Assembly: GCF_001579845.1 (NCBI RefSeq)
Contig: NZ_CP007440.1
Span: forward strand, 5,044,029-5,108,028
Length of the DNA stretch: 64,000 bases
Direction: 5' to 3'
Origin: Rhodoplanes sp. Z2-YC6860
GTDB lineage: Bacteria > Pseudomonadota > Alphaproteobacteria > Rhizobiales > Xanthobacteraceae
In this document: in pieces, positions 9,017-20,350 of the stretch
How the letters are laid out: each line of letters begins with the position of its first letter
Position numbering within the stretch: the first letter of the stretch is position 1
Notes under the pieces: model-generated
Told to the model about the DNA's origin: nothing
Databases searched by the model: none
What the model saw: only the letters and a program-made list of their open reading frames with translations
Program-made: the position numbers and the translations under genes

Positions 9017-9493
9017 ATGGCCAAGAACGCGACCAAGCACGCCGCCAAGACCATTTATGTTCTTAATGGTCCCAACCTGAACCTGCTCGGCACGCGGGAG
9101 CCCGAGATTTACGGCCGTTCCAACCTGAGGGACGTCGAGAAGCTTTGCGTCAAAGCCGCCGAAGCGCATGGCTTCGCCATCGATTTCCGGCAGTCGAACC
9201 ACGAGGGCGATATCGTCGATTGGATCCAGGAGGCCGGCGCCAACAACATCCTTGGCGTGGTCCTCAATCCTGGTGGCCTCACCCACACCTCGGTCTCGGT
9301 CCATGACGCCATCAAGGGCATCAAGGTTCCGGTGATCGAAACCCACATCAGCAACATTCACGCGCGCGAGCCGTGGCGCAATCATTCCTACGTGTCGTTT
9401 GCCGCCAAGGCCGTGATCTGCGGTTTCGGCATCAACGGCTACGCGCTCGCGATCGACGGCCTTGCCGAACTTGCCGGCAAGGCCAGGCGTTGA
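9017..9493 (+). CDS. aroQ: Type II 3-dehydroquinate dehydratase
   Basis: A 158-residue protein that dehydrates 3-dehydroquinate to 3-dehydroshikimate in the shikimate pathway. Family motifs are all visible: [19 protein letters not shown] with the catalytic tyrosine, [32 protein letters not shown], and [11 protein letters not shown] with the catalytic histidine. The length is usual for the dodecameric type II enzyme. An extra lysine-rich N-terminus ([10 protein letters not shown]) precedes the core. It is the first gene of aroQ-accB-accC, an arrangement widespread in alphaproteobacteria. Confidence 0.97.
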   Translation: MAKNATKHAAKTIYVLNGPNLNLLGTREPEIYGRSNLRDVEKLCVKAAEAHGFAIDFRQSNHEGDIVDWIQEAGANNILGVVLNPGGLTHTSVSVHDAIKGIKVPVIETHISNIHAREPWRNHSYVSFAAKAVICGFGINGYALAIDGLAELAGKARR

Positions 9494-9528
9494 GCACAAC
9501 GCCGATTATGGCATCGAAGGACGAAACG

Positions 9529-9978
9529 ATGACGGAGAGCGGCAGCGGGATCGACAAGGAGCTCATTCGCGAGCTCGCCAAGCTTCTCGACGAAACGAAC
9601 CTCACCGAAATCGAGATCGAGCGCGCGGGCCTGCGCGTCCGCGTCGGCCGCGGCACAGCGGCGGTCGCAGCCCCCGTCGTGAACGTGACCGGCGCAGCGT
9701 CGGTCGTTCCGGCTGCGGCGGCGCCCGGCGATCCTGCGAAGCATCCCGGCGCCGTGACCTCGCCGATGGTCGGCACCGCCTATATGGGTCCCGCCCCCGG
9801 CGCCAAGCCGTTCGTCGATGTCGGCAGCAGGGTTTCGGCGGGCGATACGCTGTTGATCGTCGAAGCCATGAAGACCATGAACCAGATCCCCGCGACGCGC
9901 AGCGGCACGGTGACAAAAATCCTGATCGAGGACGGCCAGCCGGTCGAATTCGGCGAACCGCTGATGATCATCGAGTAA
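9529..9978 (+). CDS. accB: Acetyl-CoA carboxylase biotin carboxyl carrier protein
   Basis: A 149-residue carrier that holds biotin for acetyl-CoA carboxylase, the first step of fatty-acid synthesis. The N-terminal helix ([19 protein letters not shown]) is typical of AccB, an Ala/Pro-rich linker follows, and the C-terminal biotinyl domain carries E-A-M-K115-T-M, the biotinylated lysine. The ATG at 9529 is preferred since GAAGGA lies just upstream; an in-frame ATG at 9508 would add seven residues. It sits between aroQ and accC with short gaps, so one transcript is likely. Confidence 0.96.
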   Translation: MTESGSGIDKELIRELAKLLDETNLTEIEIERAGLRVRVGRGTAAVAAPVVNVTGAASVVPAAAAPGDPAKHPGAVTSPMVGTAYMGPAPGAKPFVDVGSRVSAGDTLLIVEAMKTMNQIPATRSGTVTKILIEDGQPVEFGEPLMIIE

Positions 9979-9995
9979 CGGAATCGGCCGGAGCG

Positions 9996-11348
9996 ATGTT
10001 CGACAAAATCCTCATCGCCAATCGCGGCGAGATCGCGCTCCGGGTGCTGCGGGCCTGCCAGGAGCTCGGCATTCCGACGGTCGCGGTGCACTCCACCGCC
10101 GACGCCGACGCGATGCATGTGCGGCTTGCGGACGAGAGCGTCTGCATCGGTCCGCCGCCCGCGAAAGACAGCTACCTCAACGTGCCGGCGCTGCTGGCCG
10201 CCTGCGAGATCACCGGCGCCGACGCCGTGCATCCGGGCTACGGCTTCCTGTCGGAAAACGCGCGCTTCGCCGAAATCCTCGCCGAGCACAACATCCAGTT
10301 CATCGGCCCCAAGGCCGAGCACATCCGGCAGATGGGCGACAAGATCGAGGCCAAGCGCACCGCGAAGGCGCTGGGCATTCCTTGCGTGCCGGGCTCGGAG
10401 GGCGGGGTCTCATCCGACGCCGAGGCGATCGGCATCGCGCGCGCCATCGGCTTTCCGGTGCTGGTGAAGGCCGCAGCCGGCGGTGGCGGCCGCGGCATGA
10501 AGGTCGCGCAGCGCGAGGAAGACCTGGCCATGGCGCTGGCCACCGCGCGCGCCGAGGCCAAGGCCGCGTTCGGTGACGACGCGGTATATCTGGAAAAGTA
10601 CCTGACCCGGCCGCGCCACATCGAGATCCAGGTGCTGGGCGACGGCCGCGGCAACGCCATCCACCTCGGCGAGCGCGACTGCTCGCTGCAGCGGCGGCAC
10701 CAGAAGGTGTGGGAGGAAAGCCCCTCGCCCGCGCTCAACGTCGCGGCGCGCTTCGAGATCGGCGAGGTCGTCGCGCGCGCCATGCGCGAGCTGAAATATC
10801 TCGGGCTTGGCACCGTCGAGTTCCTCTACGAGGACGGCCAGTTCTATTTCATCGAGATGAACACCCGCATCCAGGTCGAGCATCCGGTGACCGAGATGAT
10901 CACCGGGCTCGATCTCGTGCTCGAGCAGATCCGGGTTGCGGCCGGCGGCGAACTGCCGCTCACCCAGCACGACGTCGAATTCCGCGGCCACGCCATCGAG
11001 TGCCGCGTCAACGCCGAGAACGCCAAGACCTTCGTGCCTTCGCCGGGGACGATCCGGTCCTATCATCCGCCGGGCGGCCTCGGCGTCCGCGTCGATTCCG
11101 CGGTGTACCAGGGCTACACGATCCCGCCCTATTACGACTCCATGGTCGGCAAGCTGATCGTGCACGGCAAGACGCGCACCGAGTGCCTGATGCGGCTCAA
11201 GCGCGCGCTCGACGAGTTCGTGGTCGACGGCATCGACACCACCTTGCCGCTGTTCCAGCGGCTCGTGCGCACCCAGGACATCATCGACGGCAATTATCAC
11301 ATCCACTGGCTGGAGCACTTCCTCGCCAATGGCGGCATGGAGCCGTAG
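9996..11348 (+). CDS. accC: Acetyl-CoA carboxylase biotin carboxylase subunit
   Basis: A 450-residue ATP-grasp enzyme that carboxylates the biotin on AccB. It opens with the canonical MFDKILIANRGEIALRVLRA, has HPGYGFLSEN, the glycine-rich ATP lid KAAAGGGGRGMK, and the EMNTRIQVEHPVTE segment with catalytic Glu/Arg residues; the C-terminal biotin carboxylase domain follows. The length matches the family. The start at 9996 is 17 bp after the accB stop, confirming the operon. The carboxyltransferase subunits accA and accD are not in the window, as is usual. Confidence 0.98.
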   Translation: MFDKILIANRGEIALRVLRACQELGIPTVAVHSTADADAMHVRLADESVCIGPPPAKDSYLNVPALLAACEITGADAVHPGYGFLSENARFAEILAEHNIQFIGPKAEHIRQMGDKIEAKRTAKALGIPCVPGSEGGVSSDAEAIGIARAIGFPVLVKAAAGGGGRGMKVAQREEDLAMALATARAEAKAAFGDDAVYLEKYLTRPRHIEIQVLGDGRGNAIHLGERDCSLQRRHQKVWEESPSPALNVAARFEIGEVVARAMRELKYLGLGTVEFLYEDGQFYFIEMNTRIQVEHPVTEMITGLDLVLEQIRVAAGGELPLTQHDVEFRGHAIECRVNAENAKTFVPSPGTIRSYHPPGGLGVRVDSAVYQGYTIPPYYDSMVGKLIVHGKTRTECLMRLKRALDEFVVDGIDTTLPLFQRLVRTQDIIDGNYHIHWLEHFLANGGMEP

Positions 11349-11368
11349 TTTGAGCAGCCAATGGCTGC

Positions 11369-11752
11369 TTAGTGCCTGGCCGCCTGCATCCTGCGCAGGA
11401 TCGCGCAGAGCCGATCCGGATTGTAGGGCTTGGGAACGAAGGTGGCGCCGGGCACCGCCCTGAACTGATCGATGCGGTTGTACGAGCCCGAGGCATAGAC
11501 CACCGCCAGATCGGGCCGCAGCTCCCGCACCCGCCACGCGAGCGTGGCGCCGTCCATGCCGGGGCCGAGATTGAGATCGGTCAGCAGCAGGTCGCAGGGC
11601 GCGCCGCAAGTGAGATGCTCGAGGGCTTCGTCGGCATTCGCCGCCGTATACACTTCGAAGCCATGCTGGATCAGCGCGTCTTCGATCATCGCGCAAATCA
11701 GGAATTCGTCCTCCACCAGGAGGACGCGGGCCTTCAGGCCAGTCGCTGGCAT
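11369..11752 (-). CDS. Single-domain response regulator receiver
   Basis: A 127-residue stand-alone CheY-like receiver. The acidic pair E14-D15, the phospho-acceptor D59 (LLLTDLNLG), the Ser in VVYASGS and the conserved K108 in VPKPYNP are all present, so it should be phosphorylated by a histidine kinase. No output domain follows. The start is the ATG at 11752 after GGGAGG; a longer open frame upstream is not needed. Its partner kinase is not in the window. It lies between accC and aat but on the opposite strand, an insertion into an otherwise conserved gene order. Confidence 0.93.
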   Translation of the reverse strand: MPATGLKARVLLVEDEFLICAMIEDALIQHGFEVYTAANADEALEHLTCGAPCDLLLTDLNLGPGMDGATLAWRVRELRPDLAVVYASGSYNRIDQFRAVPGATFVPKPYNPDRLCAILRRMQAARH

Positions 11753-11931
11753 TTGCTTGCCTCCCCGTTTTCCCGAACGAGCGCTACGGCAACACGGTTT
11801 GCGAGGCGTTGTTCGCAATTTGCATAAAATTGCGCCTGATATCGCTAAGACTTCATTAAAGGTCCGGATTGGGTCTAGACTGGCGGTGTCACGCACTCGA
11901 ACCAGACCTGATCCATACCGATCCGCCAGGC

Positions 11932-12603
11932 ATGGCCAGCCGCGAAACCGCATTTGTCGAGATCACGCCCGAGGTGCTGCTGAAGGCCTATGCCTGCGGC
12001 ATCTTCCCGATGGCGGAAAGCGCCGACGATCCGGCGCTCTATTGGATCGAGCCGGAGAAGCGCGGCATCATCCCGCTGAACGGCTTCCATGTCGCCTCGC
12101 GGCTCGCCCGCACGGTGCGCGCCGGACAGTACACCATCGCCATCAACCGCGACTTCGAAGGCGTGCTCGACGGCTGCGCCGAGCCCGCGCCAGGCCGCAC
12201 CCGCACCTGGATCAACGCGCGCATCCGCACGCTCTACTGCAAGCTCTACGACATCGGCCATTGCCACAGCGTCGAGGCTTATGAAGGCGACAAGCTGGTG
12301 GGGGGGCTCTACGGCGTCTGCCTTGGCCGCGCGTTCTTCGGCGAAAGCATGTTCCACCGCGCGCGCGATGCTTCGAAGGTTGCGCTGGTGCATCTCGTCG
12401 CCCGGCTGAAGGCTTGCGGTTTCAGCCTGCTCGACACCCAGTTCGTGACCAGCCATCTGCAGACCTTCGGCGCGATCGAAGTGCCGCAGCGGCAGTATCA
12501 CAAGCTCCTCGAAGCATCGCTGATCGGCGAAGCCGACTTTACGGCGTTCGCCCGCGCGCCGGTGATGAGCGGCGCCGACGCCGTCGATTGGGCGCAGCGA
12601 TAG
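11932..12603 (+). CDS. aat: Leucyl/phenylalanyl-tRNA--protein transferase
   Basis: A 223-residue enzyme that adds Leu or Phe to proteins with N-terminal Arg or Lys, marking them for ClpS/ClpAP (the N-end rule). Motifs seen: [70 protein letters not shown] and [11 protein letters not shown]. The start is the ATG at 11932 (MASRETAF); an upstream GTG extension is not conserved-looking. Note that a ClpS2-type adaptor is encoded at about 36.0-36.3 kb in this window, on the same pathway. Confidence 0.97.
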   Translation: MASRETAFVEITPEVLLKAYACGIFPMAESADDPALYWIEPEKRGIIPLNGFHVASRLARTVRAGQYTIAINRDFEGVLDGCAEPAPGRTRTWINARIRTLYCKLYDIGHCHSVEAYEGDKLVGGLYGVCLGRAFFGESMFHRARDASKVALVHLVARLKACGFSLLDTQFVTSHLQTFGAIEVPQRQYHKLLEASLIGEADFTAFARAPVMSGADAVDWAQR

Positions 12604-13171
12604 CGGCTTGCCGGGGGCGGTCATTCCGATTCACGTTTCAAACAGCCCGCGCTCGCGCGCGTCGTCTCAGCATTGGTACAGGCGTGATTCATCGGCCCCT
12701 TCAAAGCAGGCGCGGGGCCAGCGCCTCTGTTCTTCCTCGTCCCTCACATGCGTGAGGGCGCGGAGCGCCGGTTGGCGCTACGTGGTCGTCGGCACCTTGG
12801 GAGGTGCCGCGGGCTTGCGAAGCCCGCTCGCCTCCCGGCGCTCCACTTGTGGCGATTTATTGCGAGGCCACCGTTCGAGATTCGATCGGACCGGCTGGGC
12901 TTTCACCCACCATGCTCCAGGGGGCATTTGCGCCCGCTTTCACCCGACCGCGCCCTGCCACTGAAGGCGGCCCCCTCATCGGGGACGGACAATGACCTCA
13001 CACCCTGGGACGTGGTCACGAGCCACGCCTGCAGGCGCCACACCCCGCTCCGCCAAATAGACGTCTCTAGATGACGCTCTCAACGAACGAGGCAAATTCG
13101 CGTCTACACGTGATTTGCGAAAACGCAAACAATTATTCCCGTTCGCAAGCTTGCCCAATGTTGCTGAGGCC
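12604..13171. other. Non-coding gap with a structured repeat
   Basis: No frame in this 568-bp gap has a recognisable product; several short frames pass through but look like chance reading of GC-rich DNA. The middle holds the multi-hairpin element described separately. The part nearest the membrane-protein gene (about 13080-13170) is more AT-rich. I see nothing else here. Confidence 0.6.
12741..12844. repeat. Multi-hairpin palindromic element
   Basis: Four perfect hairpins are packed together. CCCTCAC/GTGAGGG spans 12741-12758. An outer stem GGAGCGCCGG (12762-12771) pairs with CCGGCGCTCC (12835-12844). Inside it are GGCACC/GGTGCC (12791-12808) and GCGGGCTT/AAGCCCGC (12809-12827). The outer stem with two inner hairpins forms a branched, cruciform-like fold. 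It resembles the large intergenic palindromes of Hyphomicrobiales in style; only one copy is in the window. It could be a mobile repeat or a structured RNA. Confidence 0.75.
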
Positions 13172-13963
13172 TCAGGCCAGCCCTTGAGACCGGCCCGGAT
13201 GCCGGCCTGCCCTTTGCGGCAGGACCAGCAGGCAAAGCACAATGACGAATGCGATCACAGCGGATGCGATCGGACGGCTGAGCGCGAGGCCGCCATCAGC
13301 CACCGGCTTGTCCAGAAGATCGCCGACGGTTGCGCCGAGCGGACGGGTGAGGATGAACGCCACCCAGAACAACAACACAGGCGAGACACTGCTCCAGCGG
13401 TACAGCGCCAGTACGACCGCGAGGCCCGCCGCGAACACCAATGCCCCGCCGCCGAAACCAAAACCGCCGGTGTCTGCCATCCAATCTCCGAGCGCGGTGC
13501 CAAGCGTCTGCGAGAGCGTGATGGCCGCCCAATAGAACGCCTCGACCTTCGGCGTGTTGACGGTGTTGACCGAAATCGTGCCCTGCGCCCAATACCAAAG
13601 GCCAAGCGTGACGATCAACGCGGTCAGCAGGAAAGTCGCGCCGCCGGTGTATCCGATGCCCAGCGAGCGGTCGGCGAAATCCGCCATCGTGGTGCCGAAG
13701 GTGGTGGAGGCCACAATCGTCGCCCAATACAAAACCGGATGGAACTTCTTCGCCAGAATCTGCGCAACGACCAGCGCTATGAGCGCCACGAGAAACAACG
13801 CCGTTCCGGCGAGGTAGCCCCAATTCAGCGTCATGGTGACGGTATCGCCACCGGTCTCGCCGAGCGTGGTGGCAAGAATTTTGATGATCCAGAAGACCAG
13901 CGTGACTTCGGGGACTTTGCTGGCCTGCTGCTGCGTGGGAGCAGTGAAGCGGGAGTCGTTCAT
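13172..13963 (-). CDS. Integral membrane protein with four repeated G-x-T-x-x-D type motifs (COG4705-like)
   Basis: A 263-residue polytopic membrane protein with about eight hydrophobic segments. Four copies of a short motif fall at the starts of helix pairs: ATTLGETGGD (31-40), STTFGTTMAD (86-95), SQTLGTALGD (151-160) and LTRPLGATVGD (205-215). This resembles an uncharacterised family I recall as COG4705. The repeated Thr/Gly/Asp segments in the membrane suggest a fourfold pseudo-symmetric transporter or channel. No function is assigned. It stands alone, with the DUF2155 gene upstream on the same strand. Confidence 0.85.
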   Translation of the reverse strand: MNDSRFTAPTQQQASKVPEVTLVFWIIKILATTLGETGGDTVTMTLNWGYLAGTALFLVALIALVVAQILAKKFHPVLYWATIVASTTFGTTMADFADRSLGIGYTGGATFLLTALIVTLGLWYWAQGTISVNTVNTPKVEAFYWAAITLSQTLGTALGDWMADTGGFGFGGGALVFAAGLAVVLALYRWSSVSPVLLFWVAFILTRPLGATVGDLLDKPVADGGLALSRPIASAVIAFVIVLCLLVLPQRAGRHPGRSQGLA

Positions 13964-14126
13964 GCGGGATCGCCTCTAAGGAAAACACTTACGCGATCCG
14001 CATCGGCTCCGACCGTGCTGACGCAAAGCGCAAGTGCAGCGCCCCCATGGAAGAAGTGCGCGACCCGCTGCCGGGCCGGCAAGTCAACAAGTCCGCACGA
14101 GTCAGCAGAATCCGGTAGCGCTTCCG

Positions 14127-15104
14127 CTACTGCCTCTGGAACGGCGGCGGCGGCAACGACTGTGGTTGCGGCAGCGACTGTGGCTGCGGCGGACGACGCG
14201 GTTGCGTCGGCTGGCCGGGAACTCCCGGCTGTGCGGGCTGCTGCTGCGCGCGTTGCTGACGCGGTTGCGCAGGCCTCTGCGGCGGCGGCTGATCCGGCAC
14301 CGGACCCGGCGTCGGGCCGGCGTCGGCGATCGCGGGCTGCGCGCCGCCTTTGCAGTCGGTCAGCCACACGTCGTAGATCGGATGCTCGACGGCATTCAGA
14401 CCCGGGCTCGCCGCAAACATCCAGCCGGTGAAGATACGCTTGAGCTCGCCCTGCAGAGTGAGCTCGTCGACCTCGATGAACGCGTCGGTGTTCGCAGCCT
14501 CGGTCGGCGGCCGCGTGAAGCAGGCGCGCGGCGTCACTTCGAGCGCACCGAAGCGCACGGTCTCGTTGATCGCGACGTCGAAGCTGATGATGCGGCCGGT
14601 GATCTTGTCGAGGCCGGAGAACACCGCGGTCGGATTGGCGATCTTGGCAGCCGACGGCTCGATGATGGTCTCGGCGGGCGGCGGCGGCGCAGCGGGCGCG
14701 GCAGGAGGCTGCTGCGTGCCACCGCGCTGCGGCTGCTGCGGACGCTGCCCTGGCGGCGGCGCACCGGGCGTCGGCGGCGGCAGGTTGACGTTGCGCGGCT
14801 GCTCATAGCCGCCGGGCGGCGGCAGCGGCTCTGTGCGAATGCGGGCGTTCGGCGGCGGCCCAGGCTGCAGCAGGCCGCCCTGCTGCGGCGGATAGTAATT
14901 CGGATCGCGGCGGTCGCCCGGATAAGATGGGCGGTTCGGAATGTCGTTCGGCGGCCGCGACGGCGGCGGCCCGCCGAAGATCGACTCGAATGGGGTGCCG
15001 CGGAAAATCTGATCGAACTGGGCGAACGCCGGCGACGCGACGCCCAAGCCTGTCAAGCTTGCGCCTGCGGCAACCAGCAAAGCGATGTAACCGGATCGGG
15101 CCAT
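14127..15104 (-). CDS. DUF2155 domain protein, secreted, proline-rich
   Basis: A 325-residue exported protein. The signal peptide ends near SPAFAQ (about residue 29). A long low-complexity Pro/Gly/Gln stretch (about 45-150) comes next, then the DUF2155 domain (about 155-270), recognisable from LDKITGRIISFDV, VTPRACFTRPP, AFIEVDEL, IFTGWMFAASPGLNAVEHPIYDVWLTDC, and finally another Pro/Gln-rich tail. DUF2155 is found in alphaproteobacteria beside respiratory and housekeeping genes; its function is unknown. Neighbour order (NDUFA12 just upstream) matches many relatives. Confidence 0.93.
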   Translation of the reverse strand: MARSGYIALLVAAGASLTGLGVASPAFAQFDQIFRGTPFESIFGGPPPSRPPNDIPNRPSYPGDRRDPNYYPPQQGGLLQPGPPPNARIRTEPLPPPGGYEQPRNVNLPPPTPGAPPPGQRPQQPQRGGTQQPPAAPAAPPPPAETIIEPSAAKIANPTAVFSGLDKITGRIISFDVAINETVRFGALEVTPRACFTRPPTEAANTDAFIEVDELTLQGELKRIFTGWMFAASPGLNAVEHPIYDVWLTDCKGGAQPAIADAGPTPGPVPDQPPPQRPAQPRQQRAQQQPAQPGVPGQPTQPRRPPQPQSLPQPQSLPPPPFQRQ

Positions 15105-15261
15105 CAGCAGGCTTCGTTGGACCTCAAGCGAATGTCGCCTGCGCCAAAGTCATGGGATGCCCGGTTAACACGGGGAATGCGGCTGGGAAAGGGCAGCGGC
15201 GGAAGGTCGCCCAAAAGGTCGCCCAGGTTGCAGGCAGATCGGACCCCGATCAGCGTCCAAA

Positions 15262-15672
15262 TCAGCGACCGGGATTCCACGCCTTGTAGTCGCCGGTGGC
15301 TTTCGGGCGGCGGCCTTGCGAAAGCGTCGAGCCGGTCGGCCGGTGCGCCATGGGCGTGCCGGTGAGGTTCGGCCGATGCGGCTTCTGCCACGGCCGCGGC
15401 TGATAGTTCTCCTGCGTCGGCGGCACATCGACGGTGTGATGCAGCCAGCCGTGCCAGGACGGCGGCACCGCGGAGGCTTCGGCGTAACCGTTGAAGATCA
15501 CCCAGCGCCGCTCCATCAGCAGCACCGGATCGATCTTGCCGCCCTTGGTCCGGTAGTAGCGGTTGCCGAACTCATCGGTGCCGACCGCCTCGCCATGGAG
15601 CCAGGTCCAGAGCTGCGTGCCGAAGGTCTGGCCGTTCCACCACGTGAAAACCTTGAGGAAGAAGAGTTTCAT
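15262..15672 (-). CDS. NADH:ubiquinone oxidoreductase subunit NDUFA12 (B17.2-like)
   Basis: A 136-residue supernumerary subunit of respiratory complex I shared by alphaproteobacteria and mitochondria. Visible family segments are GTDEFGNRYYR, ERRWVIFNG, AEASAVPPSWHGWLHHT and the C-terminal YKAWNPG. It binds the peripheral arm near the membrane. The start is the ATG at 15672. It lies 157 bp upstream of the DUF2155 gene on the same strand. The rest of complex I is not in the window, as is usual for this subunit. Confidence 0.96.
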   Translation of the reverse strand: MKLFFLKVFTWWNGQTFGTQLWTWLHGEAVGTDEFGNRYYRTKGGKIDPVLLMERRWVIFNGYAEASAVPPSWHGWLHHTVDVPPTQENYQPRPWQKPHRPNLTGTPMAHRPTGSTLSQGRRPKATGDYKAWNPGR

Positions 15673-16259
15673 GAGTCGCTGCTTTGCACACCGAAGCCAA
15701 GGCGTTCATGCCACCCGACTGCCGTGATGTCGAGCCGTCTCACTCCCGCGAAAAACCTGTTGAATACCGGCGTTGGATAAGTTCGCGGCCGAGCTGTGGG
15801 GCCACGTCACGGCGCGCGATTCCCACAGGCTCGGCGAGCCGGTTCACGCAAAGAGGGCCACGGCAAAGGGCCGGCCCGTCCCTGCCCGTCCCGTATCTCG
15901 ATAACAGTTTGATGACACGGCAGAATCGCTGCGCATCGCCTGAAAGCGCCCGGTTCCGCTCCACGCGAAAGCCCGGAAAAACGTGAGCGCGCTTCCCGGC
16001 CGGAACACGCCGCCCAAACGGTTTCAGGCACGCTGCCCGAACGTTATTGGGGATTGACTGTGATTTTATGACAGACGCCTTGGGAAATTGTGACCGAGGG
16101 GCCTTTCCGAATCTCGCTGATCTGTCCGATACTTCTGGCTCTCCCCACTGAGTCGTCCCCGCAGTCCCCATTGTTCACAAGGGACACAAGACTTAGTATT
16201 TGATTCAGATTTGACGACTACTGCTTGACGGGTGCGGCGAGTCTGTCTTAGCGTTCAAA
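15673..16259. other. Long non-coding stretch between NDUFA12 and nrdJ
   Basis: No convincing gene lies here. The rightmost part (about 16140-16260) is more AT-rich and should hold the nrdJ promoter. One candidate is TTGACG at 16225-16230 with a weak -10 (TTAGCG) 17 bp on; another TTGACG starts at 16211. I could not recognise a clear NrdR box or a cobalamin B12 box. Confidence 0.5.
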
Positions 16260-16405
16260 CCGTTCGGCGCGGGTCTGTGTGTTGTCCCCGCCGGGCACAA
16301 TCTTCAGATCGCAGACAGGCTTCCGCCCGGGTTTTCCCGCCCGGCGGGGAGGGAAAACTGTCGCCTCGATCGACCGTTTAAAGGCTCAGTCCAAGGGCCG
16401 AACGG
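16260..16405 (+). ncRNA. Structured leader of nrdJ with two kissing hairpin loops
   Basis: A closing stem CCGTTCGGC (16260-16268) / GCCGAACGG (16397-16405) encloses: GTCTGTG (16273-16279) / CGCAGAC (16310-16316); inside it GTTGT (16281-16285) / ACAAT (16297-16301) presenting the 11-nt loop CCCCGCCGGGC (16286-16296); and GTTTTCCC (16331-16338) / GGGAAAAC (16351-16358) presenting the loop GCCCGGCGGGGA (16339-16350). The two loops are perfectly complementary over 11 nt. This suggests a pseudoknotted regulatory RNA ending 138 nt before the nrdJ start. It lacks the cobalamin riboswitch core that I know. Structure read by eye; no folding was run. Confidence 0.7.
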
Positions 16406-16543
16406 GTGCCGGTTTGGGTACCCGATGACTATGTAAGGGATGCGTCAAAAACACTGAGCACGGCTGGGCTTTAAGGGCCTCGGCCGAAGAGAAAATGTCG
16501 GCACTGAGGGGTGCCGCGCGCAACGACAAGGGGCCATACCAAG

Positions 16544-20281
<3,738 letters not shown>

Positions 20282-20311
20282 AAAGAACGGCAGAGCCTGA
20301 ATAACGTACGG

Positions 20312-20340
20312 GCCCGCATCGCAAGGTGCGGGCTCGTTTA
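20312..20340 (+). terminator. Rho-independent terminator after nrdJ
   Basis: GCCCGCA (20312-20318) pairs with TGCGGGC (20327-20333) and is followed by TCGTTTA. It lies between nrdJ and the convergent nuclease-like gene. Confidence 0.8.
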
Positions 20341-20350
20341 CTGCCGTAGC

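Noticed and set aside
9462-9995. Upstream extension of the accC frame
   Set aside because: It overlaps accB in another frame and encodes only Arg/Gly-rich sequence; AccC begins with MFDKILIANRG at 9996.
12608-13074. Short plus-strand frames of 60 to 120 codons in the aat - membrane-protein gap
   Set aside because: They run through the hairpin element, have no ribosome sites and no recognisable product.
16424-16458. Mini-frames ATG-ACT-ATG-TAA and ATG-CGT-CAA-AAA-CAC-TGA in the nrdJ leader as leader peptides
   Set aside because: Too short to distinguish from chance and without a codon pattern that would suggest attenuation.
16260-16543. Cobalamin riboswitch before nrdJ
   Set aside because: I could not find the GCCACTG-type B12 box or the usual core; the fold seen is different, so the leader is listed as an unclassified structured RNA.
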